Source: Sipunculus nudus (Eukaryota > Annelida > Sipuncula > Golfingiida > Sipunculidae). Taken from it: a DNA stretch of 64,000 nt. Where the stretch lies: positions 59,282,870 through 59,346,869 of the forward strand of contig CM049307.1 of NCBI GenBank assembly GCA_026874595.1, given 5' to 3'. Position numbers and translations under genes: made by a program. Under the pieces are notes generated by a model. That model was given only the letters and a program-made list of their open reading frames with translations, was not told the DNA's origin and did not search any database. Below are positions 24,623-36,235 of the stretch, piece after piece. Position 1 is the stretch's first letter; each line of letters starts with the position of its first letter.

Positions 24623-25606
24623 GTAAGTCAGAGCTTTTAATTTACCCAGGAAGATATATTGCTGTAACATGCTGTTCAACTACTGAGATTTCAATATTTT
24701 ATTGTTCTGACATATATATAATTTCTGGATATATTATTTTTCTCTTACAATTTTATTGGGGCTTGTATTACAGTAATATCACATGGAATGTGATTTGATG
24801 TTGCCAGGCCAGGTGCTGTTCAGAGGCAACCTGATTTCTTTATTAAAATTTTAAAAATTTAAATTATAAAAAAAAAATATTATAAATTAACATTGTTTAC
24901 ACTGCATCAGCATCAGAGGTACAGAAAGAAAAAAGAAGTGGTGGGAAAGATGCTGACTATGACTCATGATGGCCACTAGCTCTAACAATGGCCTACCTGC
25001 AGTTCTTATGGATATGCATATAGCTTGTTGTCTGCTCCATAACAAAATGCCCTGTCTCCAACATGTCCTACTGAGACAGAGATACATCTTGATGCCCATC
25101 TCCCACCTGTCATGCTCATACAATACCTTCATAAATACTCTACCTTGTCCCAAGGACATAGAAATGCAACCTGTGCCCATCTTTCTTGCCTTTAGAAATC
25201 TTGGTTATTTTGTCTATTTTTAGATTCAAGCCCTGCAAAAAGTTCATTTTTCATAATGCTGGCTTTTGAATCTGTCATAGCATGATCATTTCTCAGCTTG
25301 TCTTCTTTTTTTTACCAAAATATCATATAAGCCCTCATTAAGGTCTGGCCACGCCTATAAACTGAATACTTACACATAACAGACACCTTTGACTTCATGT
25401 TTTGGGTAAGGCGGAAGCTGGGGATTACCTTGGATTTATGGTTGCCACTAAAATTTGCTGCTGGTCTTCTTTAGGATTTGATTTCAGTAATAAGCAATGT
25501 ATATGATACCAGTTTTATCATCACAGTTCAGGTTGAGAACAGGAAGAGAGAAAGAGAGAGAGAGCAGTATTATTAATCTAGTGAATACCTGTTATATTTT
25601 TTTTTA
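24623..25606. other. Probable intron of the gene starting at 24561; gene-free
   Basis: It begins with a consensus donor. A GA microsatellite lies at about 25546-25564. Overlapping open frames on both strands at 24887-25223 have no recognisable domain. No acceptor plus coding exon could be paired with the 24622 donor. Confidence 0.4.
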
Positions 25607-25704
25607 TTAGCTTAGCTGGCTTTCAGTTATGCTGAGCTATAGCGATCACTCTTTGTCCGTCTGTCTTGCCGTCTGCCCGTCCGTCTGTCCATCTGTCTGT
25701 CCGT

Positions 25705-27016
25705 TAACCAGGTACAAATCGTAACAGCTGTACCTAGAATCTTGTAACTTGACATTCTGAGAGGTCCATGAAAAATCTCCTTGAAAACCAGAAATTAGGT
25801 CTCCATTACCCATATCCTTCGAGCTATGGGGCCCCAAAGTACCCCCCAGAATAGTGAAAAATTTCATACAAAAACTTCAATATCTCATTAACTACATCAC
25901 TGATGGTCATGATTTTTGGCATACATATTGATCATGAGATGTTCCATCAGTTCCTGCAGACTGGTGGCGCCACCTGTTATTTTCAATTTTTTATGAATTT
26001 TTTTCTCTATTTTTGAGACCTTTAAAAATGTGAACATCTGTTAACAGGGCACAAATCGTAAAGACTAGACCTATTATCTTCATTCTTGACACACTGAGGA
26101 ACCTATGAAAGGTCTCCATGGAAACCAGAAATTAGGTCTCTGTTACCCATATCCTTCGAGCTATGGGGCTCCCAATTACCCCCCAGCATAATGAAAAATT
26201 TGATAAAAACAAACTGCAACATCTCAATAACTACAACACTGATGGTCATGATTTTCAGGATACATATTGATTAAGAGATGTTTCATCAGTTTCTGCAGAC
26301 TGGTGGCGCAGCCTGTATTTTTCGATTATTACCAATTGTTTTCTCTATATTTGAGACCTTTAAAAATCTGAACATCTGTTAACTGGGCACAAATCATAAC
26401 AACTGGACCTAGAATCTTCATTCTTGACACACAGGGAGACCCATGAAAAGTCTCCATGGAAACCTGAAATTAGGTCTCTGTTACCCATATCCTTTAAGCT
26501 GTATGGCTCCAAAATACCCCCCCAGAATAAAGAAAAATTCATACAAAACATGCAGTATCTTAATAAATACAACACTGATGGTCATGATTTTTGGCATACA
26601 TATTGATCATGAGGTATTCCATCAGTTTCTGCAGACTGGGTGTGCCACCTCTATTTTTTTCAAATTTTTACGAATTTTTTTCTATGTTTTTGAGACCTTT
26701 AAAGATGTGGTTATCTGTCAACAGGGTACAAATCGTAACAATTAGACCTTGAATCTTTATTCTTGTCATGCAAGGAGGCCCATGAAAAGTGTCTGTGGTA
26801 ACCTGAAATAAGGTCATTGTTTCCCATATCTTCAAGCTATAGGACTCCGAAGTATCCCTCAGAATAATGGACTATTTGATCCAAAAGCTGAAATATTTGA
26901 ACAACTAATGCAGAGATCATCATGATTCTTTGCATGGATATTAATTATGGAGTGTTTCATCAGTTTCTGCAGTCTGGTGGTGCCACCTATATTTTATTCA
27001 ATTTTTCAAATTTTTA
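25705..27016 (+). repeat. 338-bp tandem repeat, four units
   Basis: The phrase GGCACAAATCGTAAC recurs at about 25711, 26048, 26386 and 26725, a period of 337-339 bp. Each unit also carries GGAAACC-GAAATTAGGTCTC, TACCCATATCCTT, and TTTCTGCAGACTGGTGGCGC. The palindrome GGTGGCGCCACC is intact at 25963 and decayed at 26302, 26638 and 26976. A further unit (palindrome remnant at 30953) lies beyond the nested insertion. A related unit opens the element at 59021. Confidence 0.75.
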
Positions 27017-27940
27017 TGCCCCCACCATAAAGTGGCCGGGTCATATAGTTTTACCCATATCCGTCATTCCGTCCTTCCGTCATTCCGAAATCAATCAGTT
27101 GTACGGACTTTTTTTTCGCAATGCCTGCAGATAATGGCCTGATTTTTGGTGTGTTGGCAGATGTAGACCAGTTACAGATGGAGTTCCCATTTCTTCCCAG
27201 TTGACCTAATTTTGACCGTTTTAGGGCTCCTAAACTTAGAAAATTTCATGAAAATTATAAATTTTCATGACAAATACACATGTACGGACTTTTTTTTGAA
27301 ATGCCTGCAGATATTGACCTGATTTTTGGTGTGTAGGCAGATAATGACAAGTGACAAATCAAGTTCGCGTTTTGTCCCAGTTGACCTACTTTTGACTGTT
27401 TTACGGCTCCTAAACATAGAAAATTTCATGAAAAATAGAAATTTTCATGACAAATACACATGTATGGACTTTTTTTCGTAATGCCTGCAGATATTGGCCT
27501 GATTTTTGGTGTGTGGGCAGATATTGACCAGTTACAGATCGAGTTCGCGTTTCGTCCCAGTTGACCTCCTTTTGACTGTTTTACAGCTCCTGAACATAGA
27601 AAATTTCATGTAAAATATAAATTTTCATGACAAATACACTTGTACAGTCTTTTCTTGGCAATACCGGCAGGTATTGGCCTGATTTTTGGTGTGTGGGCAG
27701 ATAATGACCAGTTACAGATTGAGTTCACGTTTTGTCCCTGTTGACCTACTTTTGACCGTTTGACGGTGCTCTAACATAGAAAATTTTCATAAAAAAGTGC
27801 ACATGTATGGACTTTTTTCGCAGTGCCTGCAGATATGGGCCTGATTTTTGGTGTGTAGGCAGATAATGACCAGTTACAGATCGAGTTCTTGATTTGTCCC
27901 AGTTGACCTACTTTTGACTTTTGACTGCTCCTGAACATAG

Positions 27941-27947
27941 AAAGTTT
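27941..27947 (+). repeat. Target-site duplication, left copy (AAAGTTT)
   Basis: The seven bases AAAGTTT before the retrotransposon are repeated at 30224-30230 directly after its tail. Joining the flanks at this word restores the 180-bp unit (CATAG-AAAGTTT-CATGAAAAATAG). Confidence 0.85.
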
Positions 27948-28373
27948 CTCTGTGTTCTTGGGGATTTTAATCTGCATATGGATGTAGATGATGACAGGTT
28001 CTCCAAGCAGTTCACTTCAATACTCCGGTCGTTTGGTATGTGCCAGATTGTGCCTTCATCTACACACAAAAGCAACCACATACTGGACCTTGTTATCATC
28101 AGAGATGATGAAGACAGAGTGAAGGTCGTGGGTGTGCGCGATGATCACATCTCAGACCACTATTCTGTGGAATGTACAATCCATGTCTCAGTGGATAAAT
28201 CACCACAGACCACAGTATGTGCCAGGAAACTCCGGGCCATTAACATAGATCAATTTGCAGCTGATCTGTCTTTAGGTCTGGATATCGGAGTGCTGGATGG
28301 TAATGTGTCACAGTTAGTAGAATTGTACAATTACACTGTAACAAATATTCTGGACAAACATGCCCCAGCTTGA
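27948..28373 (+). pseudogene. Endonuclease domain fragment of the non-LTR ORF2
   Basis: The fragment enters the frame as LCVLGDFNLHMD; GDFN at 27960-27971 is a conserved motif of the apurinic-like endonuclease (exonuclease III fold). The catalytic SDH motif follows at about 28150-28162 (HISDHYSVECT). About two thirds of the usual 220-residue domain is missing upstream. The frame stops at a TGA at 28371-28373, but the same frame continues without a break into the reverse transcriptase, so this is one ORF with a point stop. The ORF can be read upstream to 27921 only because the host repeat happens to be open. Confidence 0.88.
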
Positions 28374-30195
28374 CCCATTCGTAAAAAGCAGGTAACCATG
28401 AAGCCATGGTACTTGGACATTATCCATAGTGCCAGAAGGAAAAGAAGGCAGTTAGAGAGAAAGCTGAGGAAAGATCCTATAGAAATCAATAAGCAGATGT
28501 TCTTGCACCAGAGAGGCTTCGTTGTTAAACTGATAGATGAGGCTAAGAGGTCATACTATAGACAGAAATTTAGTGATGCAACACCCAAAGAGACCTTCAG
28601 ACTAGTGAGTGATCTACTTGGGTCTGGAACTGGCAGAAAATTACCCTCTACAGATAGTCCGGAAATACTCAGCAACAGTTTCTTAAACTTCTTCACATCT
28701 AAGGTGTTGAAGATTCGAAATGACTTGGATAGCACAAGTGTAGATATGGATTTGATCAGGACGTCCCACGGAGCACCCCCGCCTGCTATGGTCACTTTTC
28801 ATCCAGTATCCTCCGAGGAGCTGCAGAAATTCATCCAGAAAAGTCCAAACAAATCCTGTAGCCTGGATCCTTTGACAACAAATCTTCTGAAAAATCCTGT
28901 TGTGCTACGTTCATTATTGCCATGCCTTACATCTGTAATAAATACCTCAATTACATCATCCGAGGTACCACTTTGCTTGAAAGAATCTCTTATTACACCA
29001 CTTTTGAAGAAGGATGGTCTTGACCAAGAGGATTTGAAGAACTATCGTCCTGTGGCAAATCTTTCGTTCGTAAGCAAATTGCTGGAGAGAGTGGTTGCAA
29101 AGCAGATCCAGGACCACATGACACAGAATCATCTCCACGATCCTCTCCAATCTGCCTACAAACCAAGGCACAGTACAGAAACAGCACTGATAAGGATAAA
29201 GAATGATATTGACCATGCACTGGATACAGGCCAGGGAGTAGTACTCCTTCTGCTTAACCTCTCTGCAGCCTTCGATGGGTTAGACCATGGCATCCTAATT
29301 GAGAGACTAGTTGAGGAAGTTGGCATTCAAGGTTCAGCACTGGATTGGTGCAAGTCATACCTCACAACTCGCACTCACCGTGTTAACCTCAGTGGTGTAC
29401 TATCTGATCCAGCCATGCTCACTGTGGGAGTGCCGCAAGGATCAGTATTAGGTCCTTTGTTATTTCTTATCTACATCCTTCCTCTGCATAGAGTTGTCGA
29501 GGCCTTCAGTGTACATAGACACGGATACGCTGATGACACCCAACTTTATGAATTCTTCAAACTCAGTGACCAGCACGGCCTTGCTCAATCCCTGAGGAAG
29601 ATTGAACAATGTGCAGCTGGTGTTAGAGCGTGGATGATTAAGAACAAACTAAAGTTGAATGATTCCAAAACCGAACTCCTTATCATATCACCCAGGTACC
29701 ATCTTAATAAGATCCTTAGCGCTGAACCTAAGATCTGTATTGGTAGTGCAGAAATAAGACCAGTACACACTGTCAGAAATCTTGGGGCCAATTTCGATGC
29801 CAATATGAGTATGGAGTGTCAGACAAGATCAGTTGTGAAGAAAATTTTTACCATCTTCGCAGAATTGGTAAGATCCGGAACCATCTTGATGACCAGACAG
29901 CTGCAAAGACCATCAACGCACTGATTACATCAAGATTGGACAACAACAACAGCCTGCTAACTGGAACTTCCAGTGCTAACATCCATCGCCTCCAACTTGC
30001 ACAAAACGCATCAGCCCGATTACTTACAAGGTCTAGGAAGTACGACAGCATTGGACCTGTTCTAAGACAGCTTCACTGGCTGCCTGTCGAAAGGAGAATC
30101 ACATTTAAAGTCCTCACACAGGTGTATAAAGCGCTGAATGATAGCCTGTATCCACTGTATTTGCGCCAACTGTTTGTGGAATATTCTCCCTGCAG
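28374..30195 (+). pseudogene. Reverse transcriptase and partial C-terminal region of the non-LTR ORF2
   Basis: Residue numbers count from 28398, and the frame runs to 29924. The fingers region includes NYRPVANLSFVSKLLERVV (about 29038-29095). Motif A reads LLNLSAAFD; the codon at 29256-29258 is AAC, so the usual catalytic Asp (about residue 287) is Asn. The GVPQGSVLGPLLF motif lies near 29430-29465, and motif C is an intact YADD at 29526-29537. A frameshift in the A/T run at about 29838-29850 moves the reading to the frame of 29816-30235. That frame continues with NFYHLRRIGKIRNHLD, then SRLDNNNSLLTG, then LRQLHWLPVERRITFKVL. The protein breaks off at EYSPCRS and enters the TCATA tail. The last 60-80 residues typical of these proteins, including the LWNSLP-like segment, are absent. 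Confidence 0.9.
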
Positions 30196-30198
30196 GTC

Positions 30199-30223
30199 TC
30201 ATATCATATCATATCATATCATC
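30199..30223 (+). repeat. (TCATA)n tail of the retrotransposon
   Basis: About five copies of TCATA directly precede the right target duplication, the position of the 3' tail in CR1/L2-like elements. Confidence 0.85.
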
Positions 30224-30230
30224 AAAGTTT
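30224..30230 (+). repeat. Target-site duplication, right copy (AAAGTTT)
   Basis: Exact copy of 27941-27947; the interrupted 180-bp repeat resumes here. Confidence 0.85.
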
Positions 30231-31175
30231 CATGAAAAATAGAAATTTTCATAACAAATGCATATGTACTGACTCTTTTTCCTCAGTGCCTGCAGATACC
30301 ACCCTGATTTTTTATGTGTGTGCAGATAATGAAAGTTACAGATCGAGTTTGCGTTTCGTCCCGGTTGACCTACTTTTGATTGTTTTACGGCTCCTAAACA
30401 TAGAAAATTTCATGATAGACAGAAATTTTAATGGAAAATGCATATGTATGGACTTTTTTTTCACAATGCCTGCATATACTGGCCTGATTTTGGTGTGTTG
30501 CTTGATAATGACCCGTTACAGATCGAGTTTGCATTTTGCCCTTGTTGACCTACTTTTGACCATACGACACCTGCTGAACTTAAAAAAATTTTCAAAATTT
30601 TACAAATGTTTCTAATTTTCCCTAGGCGGGGACATTCGTGTCGTTCCGACACATCTAGTTTTCTCTTTTTTGAAGACCTCTAAGGATGCTGTCATTTGTT
30701 AACGTGGCACAAATTGTAACAACTCGACCTAGAATCTTCATTCTTGTCATGCATAAGGAGGCCCATGGAAAGTGTCTGTGGAAACCTGAAATTAGGTCTC
30801 TGTTACCCATATCCTTCAAGTTATAGGACTTCAAAGTATCCCTCAGAATAATGGAAAATTTGATACAAAAGCTGAAGTATCTGAACAACTAATGCAGAGA
30901 TCACCATGATTCTTTGCATGAATATTAACTGTTTTTATTAGTTTCTGCAGACTGGTGGAGCCACCTGTATTTTTTTTTAAAGTTTACGCATTTTTTCTCT
31001 ATTATATAAATATAAATATAAATTATATATATATAAATACAGACACAATCTTGGCCTGTTGGTTAATCTGTTTGATGCTTCAGGTGAATGGGTATATACT
31101 ACCATTCAGATGATAAAATTTCCTTTTGCGAATCTCTTCCCAGACAGCTGAGTGTCATGACCCATGGGTCACTTG

Positions 31176-33668
31176 TTAAGTGCTGGTATATATAATGGAT
31201 CATGGGCACTGTTATGCTCTATGCATAATAGTATTAAAAATAGCATTATACATGCTCCAATAATGATAGTATAAACATAGCATTATACATTCTATATGCA
31301 TAATAGCATAAAAAATAGCATTATACAACACAGAGTTGTCAAATGGTAGTGAAGTTGGTTCTTATATATATAGAATTGGTGATAAAAAGAATAGATTAAT
31401 TTGAACACTCCACAATTTCTTTTAAATTAAACACCCCAAATAACAATGGATCCACAGTATATGTGTTTAGGTGTCATACCTTCTTGGGATATCCATACAT
31501 TTCTGAGTTTGTTTTCTGTAGATTACAGTTTATTGCCAAATGGAGTTCAATACCTCTTTGTATTTCCTAAAGTGGGTTAATACACTGTGATTTGACTGTG
31601 TTTTAGTGTGAGGGGACTTTAGATGATCGAACAAGTCTCTACAATCGTATTCAGTTTGACGCGTGATTAGCCTGAATCAGGACATATTGATCTGATTAGG
31701 CAGCAGCTGATAAATCATAACACAGGCGGTCTCACGGAACATCAGAACACATAGCCCAAGGAATTAGTTCTGACCTCATTGTTTGTATTAGGTATATCAT
31801 ATTAACAGGCTTAACACCTGAAATACACTGTATGTACACAAAGTTATACCATTGGCTTAGAGTAGCAGTAGTACATATTTTATAGATACCCAAATTTTTC
31901 TATAGTGTACATATTTCTTAGGTACCATAAATTTGACTCTGATACCTTTTATGTAGATACCAGAAATGGATAATTGTACAAATACCACCAATCATATAGA
32001 TACCTGCATGGCTTTGTTTATGGTATCCCAGTGTATGATAAAGATACTCAATACCTGAACTTGTCTGTGGTATACATAACAGGTACTTAAATGTTGTGTT
32101 TGGTATATATAAATAACACATATAGATAACTAAATTTTTCTTTTGTACATATGATATAGATAGAATCCTTAACATACCTGTGCACATACATATGTCCTGA
32201 ATTTATTTATGGTGCATATTATGCAGATTACCTGAATTGGTGTATACTCTGTTACTGAGGAATAGTTTGTGTTTTAGATGTGTCTGTCTGTAAGGTTCCT
32301 TTAGTGAAAAAAAACCTTTAAACAATTTTAGATGCAAGTGAGCTGAGTGAAATAACATAAATAATGTTCCTTTTTTTTTGGGGGGGGGGGGGGTCAGTTG
32401 GCTTCCTGATCCACATGCACAATATACAACTACAAAGTTCCATAATTTTTTTTCCCAAGATACCAATTTCCTGGATAAATAATTAATAATCTCTTATAGA
32501 ACAAACCAATTCCATATTCTGCTCTTCTGGGCCATCAGATATTTCATTGTCTGTCAACCTTTTAACCTAAACCAACTTTGCTTTTGTCATATGGTTATAT
32601 TTACTCCCAAATACCAGACCCAAGGGATGTATATACCAACAGAACAGGGTGGAATATGAATTATGCAATAAGCTTCAGCAAGGTAAATAGGAAGCAACGA
32701 TGAATAGGTTGCTTTGTATGTATATGAATACCTTCCAAGGTGGGAGTACAGGCTGATTATTGAGTCTTCCTCACTGCGGGACACTCCTCCGAGTGCAAAC
32801 CAAAAAGGTCATTCAGTGAAACTTGTACATACTTGCAGAACCATGAGCAAATAGACTAGTGTTTTTCTTTCATGCTGGTGTAATTACAAACAGATTGGTA
32901 CCCCGCCCATTACGTTTGTGGTATTTACACGTCTTAAGGTCAAGTAATACCTACAGCAACAAACTCTGGTCATTAACAACACATACCTGTTGGTCCTGAA
33001 GGGTCAGGGGTCAGCCCAATGAATAATTCATCCCAATTACCTTCCTTCCTGAAATTGGACTACCTGTGGAGGCATGCACCAATACCCATGAGAATACCTG
33101 TACAAGGTTTTCTGTGATACTGGTTACTTGGTGTAAATACATAAATCTTATTTCTTGCATCCTGGGTGCTCCTGACCTGTGATAGGAATTTAGTTTTCTC
33201 TCATGCTTCCCCCCTCCCATACTTTGTGGTTTTATGCATTTGTCTATTCATTCATCAAAATTAAATAAAGATCTGTGAGGTTAATCAGGCTATCAGTGGT
33301 ATAATAATATATTATAATTGGGTACTTTAACCCTTGTTTATTAGACATAATCAAGGGAACTTCATATAACTCAGCCTGGCTTAAATATTTAGATCATGAA
33401 ATTGGCCATTCATACCTGTTACCAACATTTTTTTTAGACTTAAAATATAGAGAAATTACTATCTAAAAAAGTGTTTTAACACAATTTTCATTATTTTTAG
33501 AACCTGCATCATTGTCATAGTCTTTAACTTCATGTACTTGATAACGTTAATGACAATATTCAGATCGGTATGACAGTATTCAAATAAGCACATAAACTTA
33601 GTTGATGACATGTGACCTGTATTTTAATGTCACATTCCATGATCTTAATTATACATACTGTAGTGTAG
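31176..33668. other. Gene-free stretch
   Basis: AT-rich sequence. A TATAATAGCATTA-like word recurs around 31205-31330. T9G14 lies at about 32371-32393. No coding signal was found. Confidence 0.45.
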
Positions 33669-33726
33669 ATGTGGTATGATAGGTTTCTCTTATCAGCTTG
33701 GTATGATTATTACATATACCTTCTAC

Positions 33727-33890
33727 TTCCATTATTTAGTGGCCGTTTGCACCTGCAGAGCACACCCACTTTGTCAAATGCTTGTACTTCTGGGAAAGTC
33801 GCAAAGAGGAACATAACCAGACAGGAATTGGTGGTTATATCTTTTGATCTCTCCAGAGCATTTGAATATGTCAACATGACAATGTATATG
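33727..33890 (+). pseudogene. Possible short relic of a reverse transcriptase motif A region
   Basis: In the frame of 33669-33917 the segment GKVAKRNITRQELVVISFDL-SRAFEYVN resembles the fingers and motif A of a non-LTR reverse transcriptase, with the catalytic Asp at 33846-33848 and the second Asp replaced by Glu. Nothing else of such a protein is visible. A polypyrimidine-rich acceptor lies just upstream (ending about 33739), and a second frame is also open there, so a chance match or an unrelated exon is possible. Confidence 0.25.
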
Positions 33891-33917
33891 TACATCAGGG
33901 TCAACTTACTCAGCTAA

Positions 33918-34450
33918 GGTCAACTTATTCAGCATCAGAGATACAGGCTTCTAATCACTTGTATTATCAGTGTTAACTGTTTCAGCTCTAAGGTTCAATC
34001 ACTTTGTGTCAATATTCCATTCCACAGGGACTAGGGGATAATTAATGAAATTTTCTTAGAACTTTTATTCTTTTACTAAGGAACTAAATAAAATGAGGGT
34101 AGAAAAGCTTAGTTATTGTAAGCAGGAAATAGCATATCAAGATATAAACTCTCTTATCAAGACTGTTTTTTCAGTATTCAGTTAAGTGTTATGGTCCATT
34201 CCTGTTACTCTTATTAAATGTACCCCTTTACCCTGTAACACCCCCTTCCCCCTCTGTAGAGCATTCTGCTTTCAGAGTGAGGTTAATTAACTCAGGAGTC
34301 GCACTTTTTGGTGAACTATTTGGCAGTAATTACCCAATTACTCAAACTACCTTTCCCTTAGTCCCAACTGTTCCAAAGTTTGGCTTCATTTTGTTACGTA
34401 AACAGTTTGCTCAGGGGAAAATATTTGGCAGATCCTAGATTTGAACCCAT
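33918..34450. other. Gene-free spacer, nothing recognised
   Basis: No repeat or coding signal found before the satellite at 34452. Confidence 0.4.
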
Positions 34451-34451
34451 C

Positions 34452-35240
34452 CCAGTCGGGAATTTGACATCACGGTGATCTCACGATGGCATCACATATT
34501 ATATCACATGACCTCATCGTGTGACCTCACTGTGACATGAAATCTGTAACCTAACACTGGTATCACAGTGATGTCACACGCTTAGGTCACATGGTGATCA
34601 TACTGTGATTTCATCCTGATATCTCTTTCTTGATGTCACAGAGATGTCACATGTAGATGTCACCATGACATCACAGATTAGCTCACACAGACCTCATGCT
34701 GTGACCTCACTGTGACATGAAATCTGTAACCTAACACTGGTATCACAGTGATGTCACACGCTTAGGTCACATGGTGATCATACTGTGACTTCATCCTGAT
34801 ATCTCTCTCTTGATGTCACAGAGATGTCACATGCTGATGTCACCACGACATCACAGATAAGCTCACACAGACCTCATGCTGTGACCTCACTGTGACATGA
34901 ATTTTGTAACCTCACACTGGTGACACAGTGATGTCACATGTTTAGGTCACATGGTGATCATACTGTGACTTCACCATGATCTGTCTATCTCGATGTCACA
35001 GAGATGTCACATGCTGATGTCACCACGACATCACAGATTAGCTCACACAGACCTCATGCTGTGACCTCACTGTGACATGAATTTTGTAACCTCACACTGG
35101 TGACACAGTGATATCACATGTTTAGGTCACATGGTGATCATACTGTTATTTCACAATGATCTGTCTATCTCGATGTCACAGAGATTTCACATGCTGAGGT
35201 CACATGGTGATCATTTTGTGATATCACCATGACACCTCTT
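34452..35240 (+). repeat. 180-bp satellite of TGA-NN-TCA dyads, about four units
   Basis: GACCTCACTGTGACATGA ends at 34540, 34720, 34900 and 35080, an exact 180-bp period. Each unit is packed with TGATGTCA, TGACCTCA, GTCACAGAGATGTCAC and related dyads. Units 2-4 are nearly free of indels relative to each other. No coding sequence. Confidence 0.85.
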
Positions 35241-35291
35241 TCTCTCTGTCTGTCTGTGTGTCTGTCTCTCTCTCCCTCACACACACACACC
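35241..35291 (+). repeat. TCTG/TCTC/CA compound microsatellite
   Basis: TCTGTCTGTGTGTCTGTCTC and then CACACACACA directly follow the satellite. Confidence 0.85.
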
Positions 35292-36028
35292 CAATATGCA
35301 AAACATCCAAATCAGAAAAGACACATAAAATTATAAATTTTATTTCTAATGTTTCACAGTATGTCAGGTTGCACTGAATGTTACACACGACATATATGAT
35401 ATCGGAATACTTCTTTCACTTATTGCTGCCCGCCTCAGTCCCGTATTAGCATTGGCCAAAAAGACCTCTTTTTGTCTGGACACTTCTGATAGGACAGATG
35501 TTAGAAACATCCTCTCTGGCTCTTCTGGGCGTTAGTTGATCTTCTTTGTTAAAAGTCTTCAGACAAGCTAAAACAAAACAGCCTTAATTTGGTTTTGTGA
35601 AAATTATTTACACATGATAAAAGAATAAATTCAGTAGTATGGCTTTGTTTAAGATATAAATGTCTCCAATCCCAATCGGCCTCCCCCAAAAGTTAAAGAA
35701 AATATCTCCAAAGTTAGGGGGTTACATGCAATCATCCTAGATTTCTGTAGATTAAATCCTGAAGATCAAGGTCACAAGTCACCAGTTTTCAAACTCTTCT
35801 AACACTTGAAGGAAACATCTTGTGTGTCAAATCTGAGGAAAAATCTTCAGTAGCTCATATGTGACAGGAGTCACAATTATCATAGATTTCCTCAGAATTA
35901 ACCTCGTTCAGGAAATGGATAAATAAATACTTGTTTCACATTTGAGGGGGGAAATGCAATACTTGTTTATGATAAATGTATCTTGTTAACAAGAAATTCT
36001 ACTGATGACTGATGGCGGGACTATAAAA
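35292..36028. other. Gene-free, nothing recognised
   Basis: No coding or repeat signal that I can support. Confidence 0.4.
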
Positions 36029-36235
36029 CAAGGGACCCATGTGTCACGATGCTCATCTGAAGTTGACCAGGAAGATAAAATCTATAATAATAACAAAAAG
36101 CGATGTCTTGGAGAAAAAGGAAACATAGGCCATGGTTGGTTGACATGCTAGGTTTATATTGATGAGTAAGGAATAAGAGTGATCAAACAAAGAGTGATCG
36201 CTATAGCTCAGATGACTTATAGTCAGCTGAGCTAA
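36029..36235 (-). mobile_element. 207-bp miniature copy of the modular family with both ends
   Basis: Read on the minus strand it opens with TTAGCTCAGCTGACTATAAG and its inverted partner (CATCTGAGCTATAG) and closes with the hairpin GACACATGGGTC, CCTTG and TT. Only about 120 bp lies between, with no microsatellite or tandem core. Its 3' half aligns with 40068-40215. Confidence 0.65.

Larger units (their letters stand above)
27948..30223 (+). mobile_element. Non-LTR retrotransposon, CR1/L2/Rex1-like, 5'-truncated and inactive
   Basis: This 2276-bp insertion carries the end of an endonuclease domain, a reverse transcriptase domain and part of the C-terminal region in one orientation. It ends in a (TCATA)n tail at 30199-30223 and is flanked by a 7-bp duplication. 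The motif wording (GVPQGSVLGPLLFLIYI, GYADDTQLY) fits the Jockey superfamily, nearest in style to CR1/L2/Rex1 elements. It begins inside the endonuclease, as is usual for incomplete target-primed insertions. It is dead on several counts: truncation, an in-frame TGA at 28371, a frameshift near 29845, a lost motif A aspartate, and a missing C-terminal end. Confidence 0.92.
27017..30658 (+). mobile_element. Nested modular element with 180-bp units, ending in hairpin plus CTAG
   Basis: The 5' end TATGCCCCCACCATAAAGTG can pair with the following GGCCGGGTCATATA. A CCGTCATTCCGTCC microsatellite is next, then about seven tandem units of 163-181 bp starting GTAYGGACTTTTTTTCG (27101, 27282, 27462, 27642, 27805, 30266, 30446). 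The 3' end is a hairpin GTGTCG-TTC-CGACAC (30638-30652), AT, CTAG (30655-30658) and TT. It sits inside the 338-bp repeat of the outer element. One of its units is split by the retrotransposon at 27948. Without that insertion it is about 1.36 kb. The end structure fits a Helitron-like 3' terminus. Confidence 0.65.
25607..31175 (+). mobile_element. Modular element with AGCT-hairpin 5' end and CCCATGGG hairpin 3' end, enlarged by nested insertions
   Basis: The 5' end (TTAGCTTAGCTGGC, then an imperfect inverted copy ending CTGAGCTATAG) is followed by a GTCCGTCTGTCC microsatellite at 25654-25703. Four 338-bp tandem units follow, then a second element (27017-30658) that interrupts the fifth region, then one more unit at 30659-31010. 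The 3' end is the palindrome GACCCATGGGTC (31159-31170), then CTTG at 31172-31175 and TT. Subtracting the nested DNA leaves about 1.9 kb. The 5' and 3' ends recur at 36029-36235, 40068-45239 and 59021-61864. No protein of its own is visible. A rolling-circle (Helitron/Helentron-like) non-autonomous element is my inference. Confidence 0.6.

Noticed and set aside
24887-25223. 97-residue minus-strand and 85-residue plus-strand open frames
   Set aside because: They overlap on opposite strands, show no family motif and cannot be joined to the exon at 24538-24622.
27921-27947. Extending the endonuclease reading frame upstream to 27921
   Set aside because: These bases belong to the 180-bp host repeat and the target duplication; the frame is open by chance and begins with TTG.
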